NCBI RefSeq assembly: GCF_918698095.1
Contig: NZ_CAKKLY010000028.1
Span: 1 to 64,000 of the forward strand
Reading direction: 5' to 3'
Source of the DNA: Arthrobacter sp. Bi83
GTDB lineage: Bacteria; Actinomycetota; Actinomycetes; Actinomycetales; Micrococcaceae
Length of the DNA stretch: 64,000 bases
Shown here piece after piece: positions 43,397 to 52,085 of the stretch. The notes under the pieces are model-generated. The model was not told where the DNA came from and searched no databases. It saw nothing but the letters and a program-made list of their open reading frames with translations. Numbering within the stretch: the stretch's first letter is position 1; each line of letters opens with the position of its first letter. The translations under genes and the position numbers were made by a program.

Positions 43397-44353
43397 ATGA
43401 CTCTCAAACCAAAAAACCACCAAAGGCCGCACCTGCTGCGCCTTCTCCTCGCCTTTTTGGCGGCCATCCTCCTGCCGCTGTCACTTAGTACCGCTGCTGT
43501 TGCCGACGATGAGAACTCGCCGAAGACCTGGACCGTCCAAGTCGGCTCAGAGTCCTCAGACCAGGCCATCCAGGGGATGTCCTTCCTTCCGTCGAACATC
43601 TATATCAACGCGGGAGACAAGATCAAGTGGGAGGCAAACGCCGCAGAAATCCACACCGTGACGTTCTTGGCGAAAGGCAAGCCGCTCACGCCGTTCAACC
43701 CCTTTGATCCGAAGCAGTTAAGCCGGCAGGGAGGCACCACGTATGACGGCCACTCGTACTTCAACTCCGGAATCATGGCCAATGTCTCCAACACCGGATT
43801 CAAAGCGGTGGAGCGTTACACGCTGAAGTTCACGCACACCGGCAAGTTCACCTACTACTGCGTTGTGCATGGCATGGCGATGAAGGGTACGGTCCATGTC
43901 CGCGCAGCCGGAACCGACTACCCGTTCACGCAGTCGCAGTACGACCGCCTGACCAAGAAAGAGGAACGGAAGATCGTGCGGGACGGCGAGAAGCAATGGG
44001 AGGCGGCCCGCAAGCAGGCCAGCAACCACAAGGTGATCGCCGGAACGGACAACGGAACCGCGATGCTGATGCGGTTTGTCCACCACGAGATTGTCGTCCA
44101 CCTCGGCGACACTGTGACCTTCGTGAATTCCGGCATGGGTGCGCCGCACACCGTGACGTTCGGGCACGAGCCGGCCAATGTGTTCGCGCCGGTGGGCAAT
44201 CCCAAGAACTTCAAGGGCGGGGACCTCAGCTCCGGCCTGATGGAGCCCGGGGCAAAATTCACCGTGACCTTCAACAAGGTGGGCGAGTACGACTACCTCT
44301 GCGCCCTGCATGACTACATGGGCATGGTGGGAGAGGTGGAAGTCAGGCGCTGA
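43397..44353 (+). CDS. Secreted protein with two cupredoxin domains
   Basis: A 318-residue exported protein. The ATG at 43397 is nine bases after AAGGA (a second ATG at 43388 overlaps it). A signal peptide with a very long hydrophobic core (LLRLLLAFLAAILLPLSLSTAAVA) precedes two plastocyanin-like domains. Domain 1 has EIHTVTF (His), then FTYYCVVHGMAM with Cys, His and Met ligands of a type 1 copper site. Domain 2 repeats the pattern with APHTVTF and YDYLCALHDYMGM. A charged helical linker (LTKKEERKIVRDGEKQWEAARKQ) separates them. No catalytic oxidase region is present, so electron transfer or copper binding outside the membrane is likely. Confidence 0.87.
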   Translation: MTLKPKNHQRPHLLRLLLAFLAAILLPLSLSTAAVADDENSPKTWTVQVGSESSDQAIQGMSFLPSNIYINAGDKIKWEANAAEIHTVTFLAKGKPLTPFNPFDPKQLSRQGGTTYDGHSYFNSGIMANVSNTGFKAVERYTLKFTHTGKFTYYCVVHGMAMKGTVHVRAAGTDYPFTQSQYDRLTKKEERKIVRDGEKQWEAARKQASNHKVIAGTDNGTAMLMRFVHHEIVVHLGDTVTFVNSGMGAPHTVTFGHEPANVFAPVGNPKNFKGGDLSSGLMEPGAKFTVTFNKVGEYDYLCALHDYMGMVGEVEVRR

Positions 44354-44442
44354 CCGGACTCCTGATGTCTCCTTGTGACGCCTGCAGTTCCCTGCCTACC
44401 CTTGCACTAGAGGCCAGGGACAGCAGCAAAGGAGCCAGCGCC

Positions 44443-45357
44443 ATGAGCACCAGGATCTACTTCGACGAATACGGCGGCCCGCAGGTCCTGAAGGTAGGAG
44501 CCGAGGAACTGCCTGAGCCCGGCGAGGGCCAAGTCCGCGTGGAATTCCGGGCGGTCAGCGTCAACCCTGTGGACTGGAAACTTGTGGCCGGCTACCTGAA
44601 ACAATGGGCACCGCTGGATTTTCCGGCGGTGCCCGGCAGCGAGGCAGCCGGCGTGGTCACAGCTGTGGGGCCCGCCTTCGAGGGGTTTGCCGTCGGCGAT
44701 GAAGTGATCTGGAACGGCCTCACCGGCGGCTACCGCACGGAAGCCCTGGTCCCGGCCGAACAGCTCACCCCGCTCCCTGCCGGGGTCGACTTCGAACAGG
44801 CGGCATGCATCCCCGTGGCCGGCGGCACCGCGTACTCTGCCCTGAAGCAGCTCGGAGTGGGCCCCGGAGACACCCTCCTCATCCATGCCGCGGCCGGAGG
44901 AGTGGGCTCGGCCGCGGTCCAGATCGCCGTAGCACTCGGGGCACGGGTGGTCGGCACGGCGTCCGAGTCCAACCACGAGTACCTCCGCGAGTTGGGTGCC
45001 GAACCCGTGACCTACGGAGCGGGGCTGGCAGACCGGGTGCGGGATCTGAGCCACGCCACGGGTGATGTCACCGCTGTGTTCGACACCATCGGCAACGACG
45101 AGGCCGTTGCCGCGACGGCCCAACTGCTGCAGGACCGCAGCCGCGCCGTAACAACAGTTCCCGGCAAGCACTCGGCGGAAGCCGGAATCGCCGCCGTCCG
45201 GCAGCTGGAAGGACGCGTTGAGGAAGTGGCTACCCTCACTGCGGACGGCCAGATCACCTTCCACATCTCCCACCGGATGCCCCTCATTGAGGCTGCCGAT
45301 GCCCTGGAGATCAGCAGGACGGGCCACGGCCGCGGCAAGATCGTGCTGCTGCCCTAG
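44443..45357 (+). CDS. Quinone oxidoreductase-like NADP-dependent reductase
   Basis: A 304-residue zinc-free medium-chain reductase of the zeta-crystallin group. It begins MSTRIYFDEYGGPQVLKVG, has VSVNPVDWKLVAGYLK, PGSEAAGVVTAVGP, and the nucleotide-binding LLIHAAAGGVGSAAVQIAVALGARVVGTASE (shown in part). The ATG at 44443 has the RBS AAAGGAG. It converges with nadE with 9 bases between stops. The physiological substrate is unknown. Confidence 0.9.
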   Translation: MSTRIYFDEYGGPQVLKVGAEELPEPGEGQVRVEFRAVSVNPVDWKLVAGYLKQWAPLDFPAVPGSEAAGVVTAVGPAFEGFAVGDEVIWNGLTGGYRTEALVPAEQLTPLPAGVDFEQAACIPVAGGTAYSALKQLGVGPGDTLLIHAAAGGVGSAAVQIAVALGARVVGTASESNHEYLRELGAEPVTYGAGLADRVRDLSHATGDVTAVFDTIGNDEAVAATAQLLQDRSRAVTTVPGKHSAEAGIAAVRQLEGRVEEVATLTADGQITFHISHRMPLIEAADALEISRTGHGRGKIVLLP

Positions 45358-45366
45358 GAGCCCGGA

Positions 45367-46221
45367 TCAGAGTCCTGCCCTGGGCTCCTCCGGACCCTCG
45401 TGCTTCCACCAGGTGTCGAAGATGCTGACCGGAACGGTGCGCTTGTGCCGGGTCCGCAGGAACTTCTGCTCGATGGTCACGGCTACGTTCGCCGGGACAT
45501 CACGGCCCTCGAGGTAGTCGTCGATCTGGTCATACGTGATGCCGAGTTCGTCCTCGTCCGTGCGGCCGGGCTTGCCGTCCAGGAGGTCGGCCGTGGGCAC
45601 CTTCTCCCAAATCCGTGCGGGCGCGCCAAGTTCGGCAAGCAGTGCACGGTTCTGCCGCTTGTTCAGGCCGAAGAGCGGCAGGATGTCCGCGCCGCCGTCG
45701 CCGAACTTGGTGAAGAACCCCGTCACGGACTCGGCGCCGTGGTCCGTGCCGATAACCAGGTAGTTGTGCTCACCGGCCAGGGCATACTGGGCGATCATGC
45801 GCGTCCGGGCCTTGGTATTGCCCTTATGGAAGTCGGAGATCTCCGATCCGACGGTCTTTTCGAACTCGTCCTCGAAACCGTCCACGGCCGCCGAAATGTT
45901 GAAGGTCCACTCCGTCTTTGCCTGGATGAAGTCCAGGGCGGCCTGGGCGTCGTCTTCGTCATGCTGCACGCCGTAGGGGAGGCGGACCGCCACGAAGTTG
46001 GCTTCGGTGCCCTCGGCCTGGAGCTCCTCGACGGCGATCTGGGCAAGGCGTCCCGCCAACGAAGAGTCCAGGCCTCCGGAAATGCCCAAAACAAAGCCCT
46101 TGGTGCGGGTGGCTTTCAGGTACTCCTTTAGGAAAGTGACGCGCTTGCGCACCTCCTCGGGAGGATCGATCCGGGGCTGGACGCCCATTTCTTCAATGAT
46201 CTTGGCCTGGAGTTCGCGCAT
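45367..46221 (-). CDS. nadE: NAD synthetase, ammonia-dependent
   Basis: A 284-residue enzyme that amidates deamido-NAD with ATP and ammonia. The PP-loop SGGLDSS is at residues 48-54. Further family blocks are [59 protein letters not shown] (shown in parts), and [13 protein letters not shown]. The length matches the short, glutaminase-free bacterial form (E. coli/Bacillus type), not the two-domain form common in other actinobacteria. It probably forms a single-gene unit. Confidence 0.96.
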   Translation of the reverse strand: MRELQAKIIEEMGVQPRIDPPEEVRKRVTFLKEYLKATRTKGFVLGISGGLDSSLAGRLAQIAVEELQAEGTEANFVAVRLPYGVQHDEDDAQAALDFIQAKTEWTFNISAAVDGFEDEFEKTVGSEISDFHKGNTKARTRMIAQYALAGEHNYLVIGTDHGAESVTGFFTKFGDGGADILPLFGLNKRQNRALLAELGAPARIWEKVPTADLLDGKPGRTDEDELGITYDQIDDYLEGRDVPANVAVTIEQKFLRTRHKRTVPVSIFDTWWKHEGPEEPRAGL

Positions 46222-46271
46222 GTGCCCAGCCTAGTCAGCGGCGTCGGCAACGCTCAACTGTGTCCGCACCG

Positions 46272-47309
46272 TCACTTCCATGCGTGGGTCGCGCCGGGTG
46301 CCGGGCCGGTGGAGCCTCGGACCGTCAGGTGGGTGGGCATCACCGACCTGCTGCGTGTGCCGCCGCCGGCCAGCGGGTTCAGCTGGGCCAGCAGCATGGA
46401 GACGGCCACGCGGCCGGCTTGTTCAATCGGTGACGCCATGGTGGACAGCGGCGGATTGCAGAAGTCGGCGCCGAAGATGTCGTCGCAGCCCACAATGCTC
46501 ATGTCCTCGGGAACACGGATGCCGCGTTCGCGGAGGCGCTGGAGCATGCCGATGGCGATGAGGTCGTTGAACGCGATGCACGCAGTCACTCCGCTGTGCA
46601 CGGCGGCGTCCGCGGCAGCTGCGCCGGACTGCGTCTTGGGGGCGAACGGACCGAGCCTGCGGACTTCCACGCCGCGTTCCTCGGCTGCCTCGGACAATGC
46701 GGTCCAGCGCCGTTCGCTGGACTGGGACGTCGTGGGCCCGGCCATGTAGGCGACCCGGGTGTGGCCCAGCGAGATGAGGTGGTCGAGGGCCTGACTGGTG
46801 GCGGACGGGGTGTCAATGAGGACCGCAGGGACCCCGGGAACGTCGCGGTTCATGGTGACCATAGGCATCTTTGCGGCCGCAGCCAGCAGGGCTTCGTCAC
46901 TGAGCCTGGATGCGGCAACAATGATGCCGTCCGCACTCTTGCGCAGTTGCTCCATGGTGCTGGCTTCCACCTCATCGGATTCCTCCGTGTCCACGAGCAG
47001 CTGGGTGTACCCGGCCGCCTTGAGCTGGAGCTGCGTGCCCCTGATGAGGTCGAAGTAGAACGGGTTGGTAATGTCCGGGACCAGGACTCCCACGGCACCT
47101 GTCCGGCCGGAGCTGAGCGCCTTCGCCTGGCTGTTGGGGATGTAGTGCAGTTGGGCCGCAGCCGCCTCGATCCGCAGGCGCGTCCTGATGTTGACGCGGT
47201 CAGGAGTCGAGAGGGCCCGGGAAACGGTGGAGGCCGCGACGCCGCAGAGCGCGGCAATGTCATGGATGGTGGGCGGACGGTCCACTGCTGCTGGTTGCGT
47301 CGTAGCCAC
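46272..47309 (-). CDS. LacI family regulator 1 of the sugar regulon
   Basis: A 345-residue repressor. The start is the GTG at 47309, preceded by GAGAGGAGC; the ATG at 47408 would add translated leader. HTH: TIHDIAALCGVAASTVSRALSTPDRV, hinge IPNSQAKALSSGRTGAVGV, then an effector domain ending VPEDMSIVGCDDIFGADFCNPPLSTM. It is divergent from the first isomerase-like gene and has a TGGCAATCGGTTGTCA palindrome in the gap. It is similar in layout to the second LacI at 57157; both share the IVG(C/F)DDIFGADF segment, so they are probably paralogues with overlapping operators. Confidence 0.92.
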   Translation of the reverse strand: MATTQPAAVDRPPTIHDIAALCGVAASTVSRALSTPDRVNIRTRLRIEAAAAQLHYIPNSQAKALSSGRTGAVGVLVPDITNPFYFDLIRGTQLQLKAAGYTQLLVDTEESDEVEASTMEQLRKSADGIIVAASRLSDEALLAAAAKMPMVTMNRDVPGVPAVLIDTPSATSQALDHLISLGHTRVAYMAGPTTSQSSERRWTALSEAAEERGVEVRRLGPFAPKTQSGAAAADAAVHSGVTACIAFNDLIAIGMLQRLRERGIRVPEDMSIVGCDDIFGADFCNPPLSTMASPIEQAGRVAVSMLLAQLNPLAGGGTRSRSVMPTHLTVRGSTGPAPGATHAWK

Positions 47310-47411
47310 GGCGCTCCTCTCTGAACGTGGTGGCCGGGCCGGAATGGCCGGGGGCGGACAGGCGGGCCTGTGACTGCCGCCACAGATCCCGTCAGCAAAG
47401 AATGCCACAGA

Positions 47412-47438
47412 TTGTCAAAGTTTGGCAATCGGTTGTCA
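47412..47438. promoter_or_regulatory. LacI operator(s) in the divergent lacI/isomerase region
   Basis: TGGCAATCGGTTGTCA at 47423-47438 is a 16-bp operator. An overlapping inverted repeat TTGTCAAAGTTTGGCAA runs from 47412 to 47428 with the same half-sites. It lies between regulator 1 and the first isomerase-like gene. Confidence 0.75.
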
Positions 47439-47550
47439 TTGCCGGCCAAGCTGGCTAAACTGGCCTGGACACCGTTTGTGAACTGGGTCACCGCGCTGGA
47501 GCAGGAAGGCGAGCTTTCACCGCGGCGGCCGCTAAACCCAGGAGATCCGC

Positions 47551-48399
47551 GTGAGCAAATCAACAACCGCAGTCTGGCCGCTCTCAGGCTTTGGCGATGA
47601 AATAGATCCGGATCCCGCGGTGCAGGCCGCGGTATTGCTGGCCTTAGGTGCCAGCCACATTGAGGTGCGCAGCGCCTGGGGCACTAATGTCTCCGAGCTG
47701 GAACCGCAGCAGGTTGCCACCCTCAAGGAAATCCTCGATGAGAAGGGCCTCAAGGTCTCGGCCGTGGCCAGCCCCATCGGCAAGGTGGACGTCTCGCTGC
47801 CCGTCGAGCACGAAGTGCAGCGGCTCCGCCAGATCATCTCCGTGGCCAAGGGCCTGGATACCAAATACATCCGTATCTTCTCGTTCTACCGGGCCGAAGG
47901 CCAGAGCCAGGAAGACATCCGGGACGACGTCATCGCCCGCCTGGGTGCGCTGGCCGCGGAAGCCGCGGAGGCCGGCGTCGTGCTTCTGCATGAAAACGAG
48001 AAGGGAATCTACGGCGACACCCCCGAACGCGTCCTCGACATCATGAAAACCGTGGACTCCCCGTCGCTGCGCATCGCCTGGGACAACGCCAACTTCGTCC
48101 AGGTGGGCGTCAAGCCCTACACCGACGGCTACGCCATGCTGCGCCCCTACCTTGAGTATTTCCAGGTCAAGGATGCGCTGTCCACCAGCGGGGAAGTGGT
48201 GCCCTCTGGCGAGGGCGACGGCGAACTGGACGCCACCATTGCCGCCTTGAAGGCGGACGGCTTCACCGGCTTCGCCTCGCTGGAACCCCACCTGGCCAGC
48301 GCCCATGAGCTGGGCGGATTCTCGGGGCCGGTGGCCTTCGGCGTCGCGGCCCGCGCCTTTGCCGCGCTCGCCGCGAAAAATGGGGTTGAACTCTCTTGA
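47551..48399 (+). CDS. Sugar phosphate isomerase/epimerase-like TIM barrel 1
   Basis: A 282-residue xylose-isomerase-like barrel (AP endonuclease 2 fold). Enzymes of this type isomerise, epimerise, or lyase/hydrate keto sugars using a divalent metal. Expected ligands are Glu148 (LLHENEKG), Asp178 (IAWDNANF) and Glu245 (ASLEPH), but the usual metal His is Gln205 (YFQVKDAL). The GTG start has a moderate RBS (AGGAGAT). It is translationally coupled to the first Gfo/Idh enzyme. In 3-keto-glycoside pathways such barrels perform elimination or hydration; inositol-type isomerases are an alternative. Confidence 0.9.
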   Translation: MSKSTTAVWPLSGFGDEIDPDPAVQAAVLLALGASHIEVRSAWGTNVSELEPQQVATLKEILDEKGLKVSAVASPIGKVDVSLPVEHEVQRLRQIISVAKGLDTKYIRIFSFYRAEGQSQEDIRDDVIARLGALAAEAAEAGVVLLHENEKGIYGDTPERVLDIMKTVDSPSLRIAWDNANFVQVGVKPYTDGYAMLRPYLEYFQVKDALSTSGEVVPSGEGDGELDATIAALKADGFTGFASLEPHLASAHELGGFSGPVAFGVAARAFAALAAKNGVELS

Positions 48400-49406
48400 G
48401 CACGACGGCGGCGGTCATCGGCTGCGGCGACGTTTCCGCCGTGCATTTCGAAGCGGTTGCAAAGCTCGACGGCGCCACGCTGGTTGCGGTCTGCGATTCG
48501 GATCCGGGGCGGCTGGCTTCCGCGGTGGCCGCCTACGGCGTCCCCGGCTTCGCTGACCACCTCGCCCTTATTGAGGCCGTCCGGCCGGACGTGGTGCACA
48601 TCTGCACCCCGCATGACCAGCACGCCTCGGTGGCTGCGGATTGCCTGGAGCGCGGCGTCAATGTCATCGTGGAGAAGCCGCTGGCCCACACGCTGGCGGA
48701 GGGACGGCGGCTGGTTGAAGCCGCCTCGGCAGCCAGGGCGAAAATCGCCGTGTGCTTCCAGAACCGGTACAACGCAACGTCGCAGGCCATGCACTCGCTG
48801 CTCTCTACGGGCGAGCTGGGGGCCGTGGTGGGAGCGTCGGCAACAGTGATGTGGCAGCGTTCCGCCGAGTACTACCAAAGCCGCCCGTGGCGGGGGACGT
48901 GGGCCGGCGGTGGCGGCGGGCTGATGATGAACCAGGCCATCCACACCGTGGACCTGCTCCAGTGGCTGGTTGGCGACGTCGTGACGGTCAGCGGCAACGC
49001 TTCCACGCGCTTCCTGGCCGGCACTATTGAGGTGGAAGACACCGCGGAATTCGTTGCGGAACATGCCAACGGTGCCCGGAGCGCCTTCTATGCCACCCTG
49101 GCCAATGCCTTCAACGCGCCCGTAACACTCGACGTCGTCACGGAAAAGGCCGTCCTGAGCCTGCGGGACGACCTCACGGTCACCTATGCGGACGGACGCG
49201 TAGACGTCACTCCGGAGCGCAAGAGCGACTCCGGCGGCCGCTCCTACTGGGGTGTGTCGCACGAGCTGCTGATCAACGACTTCTATGGCCGGCTGGACGA
49301 GGCGGAGACGTTCTGGATCGGCCCCGCGGAGGCCGAAAAGTCGCTGCGCATCATCAAGGATATTTACCGGCAGAGCTACCCGGCGCCTGCCCACAGGATG
49401 TCCTGA
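48396..49406 (+). CDS. Gfo/Idh/MocA family oxidoreductase 1
   Basis: A 336-residue NAD(P)-dependent sugar oxidoreductase. The Rossmann start is AAVIGCGDVSAVHFEAVAKL, with VHICTPHDQHASVAADCLERGVNVIVEKPLAHT (shown in parts) giving the catalytic Lys in EKP, and MMNQAIHTVDLLQWLVG with the His of the active site. The TTG start overlaps the isomerase stop by 4 bases. The pairing with the barrel enzyme suggests oxidation or reduction at C3 of a sugar followed by a barrel-catalysed step. The sugar is unknown. Confidence 0.92.
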   Translation: MSTTAAVIGCGDVSAVHFEAVAKLDGATLVAVCDSDPGRLASAVAAYGVPGFADHLALIEAVRPDVVHICTPHDQHASVAADCLERGVNVIVEKPLAHTLAEGRRLVEAASAARAKIAVCFQNRYNATSQAMHSLLSTGELGAVVGASATVMWQRSAEYYQSRPWRGTWAGGGGGLMMNQAIHTVDLLQWLVGDVVTVSGNASTRFLAGTIEVEDTAEFVAEHANGARSAFYATLANAFNAPVTLDVVTEKAVLSLRDDLTVTYADGRVDVTPERKSDSGGRSYWGVSHELLINDFYGRLDEAETFWIGPAEAEKSLRIIKDIYRQSYPAPAHRMS

Positions 49407-49493
49407 GCCGTCTGTTCGGCAACTGGTTGTGGCTGTTTGAGCAAAGTCAGGCCGCGGTATTTCAGCCCATTCGAGTCAAAATGGCAGTCGTTT

Positions 49494-49509
49494 TGACAAT
49501 CGGTTGCCA
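49494..49509. promoter_or_regulatory. LacI operator upstream of the ABC importer
   Basis: TGACAATCGGTTGCCA, matching the TGRCAAYCGSTTGNCA pattern, 104 bases before the binding-protein start. Confidence 0.75.
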
Positions 49510-49613
49510 AAACGGGCAACAATGCGTACGCTGAATCTCGCAAGGCCGGTGTGGTCCACGCCACACCGGCCTATTCCGTAAGCATCACGTTCCAAAGATC
49601 CAAGGAGCCAACA

Positions 49614-51137
49614 ATGAAGTTAGGTCCCAAGGCGGCAGTGACCGCCCTAACAGTCAGCGCGGCGCTTGCCCTGACCGCGTGCGGCGGCACCGCAAACTCC
49701 GGCTCAGCCGCCGGCGCCGCCACTGCGCTGACGATCGGCACGATCCAGGACGTACGTTCCTGGGACCCGGCCCAGGCCCACGTGGGGCACGTCCTCCAGC
49801 CCTACCAGGCCGTGTATGACACCCTGATCCTCCGCGAACCGGACGGAAAGCTCAGCCCTATGCTGGCTACCGCCTGGAAGTACAACAGCAACAGCACCAA
49901 GCTCACTGTGGACCTGCGGACTGACGTCACCTTCAGCGACGGAGCCAAGTTCGACGCCGAAGCGGCCAAGGCGAACATGGACCACTTCAAGAAGGCCAAC
50001 GGCCCGCAGATGGCCCAGCTCAATGCGGTCAAAGATGTGGCCGTTGTGGATGCCGACACCATCGACATCAACCTCACCACCCCGGACCCGGCCCTGGAAT
50101 ACTTCCTCAGCCAGGCTGCGGGCCTGATGGGCAGCCCCAAGGCACTTGGAAGCGAAGGCATCAAGACCGAACCGGTGGGCTCCGGCCCGTACGTGATGGA
50201 CAAGGCGGCGTCGGTCAAGGACTCCCAGACCGTTTTCACTGCCCGCAAGGACTACTGGAACAAGGACCTACAGAAGTACTCCAAGCTGACCTTCAAGATC
50301 CTGCCGGACCTTACCGCCCGCACCAACGCCCTTGTCTCCGGCCAGGTCGATGCCACGATCCTGGATCCCAAGAACGGCAAGCAGGCGGAGGGCGCCAAGA
50401 TGAAGCTGGCCGCCAACGAAGTGGACTGGCAGGGCCTGCTCCTCCTGGACCGCGACGGCACCAAGAACCCGGCGCTCGCGAACGTCAAGGTCCGCCAGGC
50501 CATTAACTACGCCTTCGACCGCAAGACGATCCTTGACCAGGTCATGCTGGGCCAGGGAACCCCGACGTCCCAGCCGTTCGGCAAGGCCAGCGGGGCCTGG
50601 ACCGAAGAGCTCGAGAACTACTACAGCTACGACCCGGCCAAGGCAAAGCAGCTCCTCAAGGAAGCCGGCTTCGAAAGCGGCGTAACCCTGGAAATCCCTG
50701 GCGTTCCCGGTTTCGAAACGCAGATCTCCGTGGTCCAGCAGCAGTTGGCGGACGTGGGCATCACCCTCAAGGTTGGCGCCGCGCTGACCAATACCTTCAC
50801 CTCTGACATTGCCGCGCAGAAGTTCACCAGCATGTACTTCTCGCTCTTCCAGGGCCAGCCCACGGTCGCCACCGACCAGATTGTTTCCACCAAAGCGCTC
50901 TACAACCCGTTCAAGAACGCGACGCCGGAGCTGGACGCCAAGATCGCGGCAGTGCGCAACGGAGGTGCCGATGCCGGCAAGCTGGCTCAGGAAGTCAACA
51001 AGTACGTCGTCGAACAGGCATGGTTCGCCCCGCTGTTCCGGGTCAACCAGATGTACTACCACAACTCCAAGGTGAACGTCAGGCCGCAGATCCAGCAGGC
51101 CGTTCCGTCCATCTACAACTACTCACCGGCCAAGTAG
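49614..51137 (+). CDS. ABC transporter substrate-binding lipoprotein, family 5
   Basis: A 507-residue extracellular solute-binding protein. The lipoprotein signal has lipobox LTAC (Cys about residue 23). The SBP_bac_5 fold is indicated by IQDVRSWDPAQAH, VYDTLILREPDGKLSPMLATAWKYN (in parts), LRTDVTFSDGAKFDAEAAKANMD, VGSGPYVM, VRQAINYAFDRKTIL and YSYDPAKAKQLLKEAGF. Family 5 binders take peptides, nickel, or oligosaccharides and glycosides; the sugar-gene context suggests a glycoside. The ATG follows AAGGAGCC. It starts the complete importer operon. Confidence 0.92.
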   Translation: MKLGPKAAVTALTVSAALALTACGGTANSGSAAGAATALTIGTIQDVRSWDPAQAHVGHVLQPYQAVYDTLILREPDGKLSPMLATAWKYNSNSTKLTVDLRTDVTFSDGAKFDAEAAKANMDHFKKANGPQMAQLNAVKDVAVVDADTIDINLTTPDPALEYFLSQAAGLMGSPKALGSEGIKTEPVGSGPYVMDKAASVKDSQTVFTARKDYWNKDLQKYSKLTFKILPDLTARTNALVSGQVDATILDPKNGKQAEGAKMKLAANEVDWQGLLLLDRDGTKNPALANVKVRQAINYAFDRKTILDQVMLGQGTPTSQPFGKASGAWTEELENYYSYDPAKAKQLLKEAGFESGVTLEIPGVPGFETQISVVQQQLADVGITLKVGAALTNTFTSDIAAQKFTSMYFSLFQGQPTVATDQIVSTKALYNPFKNATPELDAKIAAVRNGGADAGKLAQEVNKYVVEQAWFAPLFRVNQMYYHNSKVNVRPQIQQAVPSIYNYSPAK

Positions 51138-51143
51138 GACACC

Positions 51144-52085
51144 ATGATCAGGTTCATTGCGAAAAGGCTGGGAAGCGGGCTGGTGGTGCTGTTTGTGGTC
51201 TCCGCGCTCACCTTCTGCCTGCTCTATGTCTCCAGCGGAAGCATCGCCAGGAACATCCTGGGTGACCAGGCCACTGTTGAACAAGTGGCGATGAAGGAAC
51301 ACGAGCTGGGGCTGGACCAGCCCCTAATGACCCGTTATTTCTCCTGGCTGGGCGATGCCCTGACCGGAAACCTTGGTGCTTCGTGGTTCAGCTCGGAACC
51401 GGTGGCCAATTCCCTGGCCACCCGGATTCCGGTCGCCATGACCATGGTTTTCACCGCAATGATCCTGATCGCCATCTGCGCCGCACTGATCGGTGTGGCC
51501 GCGGCCGTCAAGCGCGGCTGGGTGGACAGGGTGGTCCAGGTTGGCGCCATCATCGGGGACTCGATCCCCGGGTTCGTGATTGGCGTCATCCTGGTCACCA
51601 TCCTGGCCATCCAGATGGGACTGTTCCCTGCCACCAGCACCATCTCCCCGGACTCCGGGGCCGAGGCGTGGGTCTATTCCATGTCCCTTCCCGTGATTGC
51701 CCTGTTGATCAACGGCGTCACGGGAGGCGCGCAGCAGATCCGCAGCGCGGTCATCAAACAGCTTGAGCGCGACTATGTCCGCACCCTGCGCAGCCGCGGC
51801 ATCGGTGAGCGCGAGATCCTCTTCAAGCACGTACTGCGCAGTGCTGCACCGGCCGGCCTGACCGTGCTGAGCCTGCAGCTGATCGGCATGCTTGGCGGAG
51901 TGGTCATCATCGAGCAGATCTTTGCCCTTCCGGGCATGGGTCCGCTGGCGGTCGCCGCTACCGGCCAGTCGGATCTTCCCGTGGTGATGGGCGTCGTTAT
52001 GTACACGGTGGTCGTCGTCATTGTGGTGAACCTGCTGGTGGACATTCTTAATGGCTGGCTCAACCCGAAAGTACGTGTGTCATGA
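51144..52085 (+). CDS. ABC transporter permease (DppB-like)
   Basis: A 313-residue permease with six helices, including the N-terminal RLGSGLVVLFVVSALTFCLLY. The EAA-type loop is DYVRTLRSRGIGEREILFKHVLRSA. The final part is LGGVVIIEQIFALPGMG...DLPVVMGVVMYTVVVVIVVNLLVDI (in parts), typical of DppB. The start lies 6 bases after the binding-protein stop. It partners with the permease half of the next protein. Confidence 0.93.
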   Translation: MIRFIAKRLGSGLVVLFVVSALTFCLLYVSSGSIARNILGDQATVEQVAMKEHELGLDQPLMTRYFSWLGDALTGNLGASWFSSEPVANSLATRIPVAMTMVFTAMILIAICAALIGVAAAVKRGWVDRVVQVGAIIGDSIPGFVIGVILVTILAIQMGLFPATSTISPDSGAEAWVYSMSLPVIALLINGVTGGAQQIRSAVIKQLERDYVRTLRSRGIGEREILFKHVLRSAAPAGLTVLSLQLIGMLGGVVIIEQIFALPGMGPLAVAATGQSDLPVVMGVVMYTVVVVIVVNLLVDILNGWLNPKVRVS

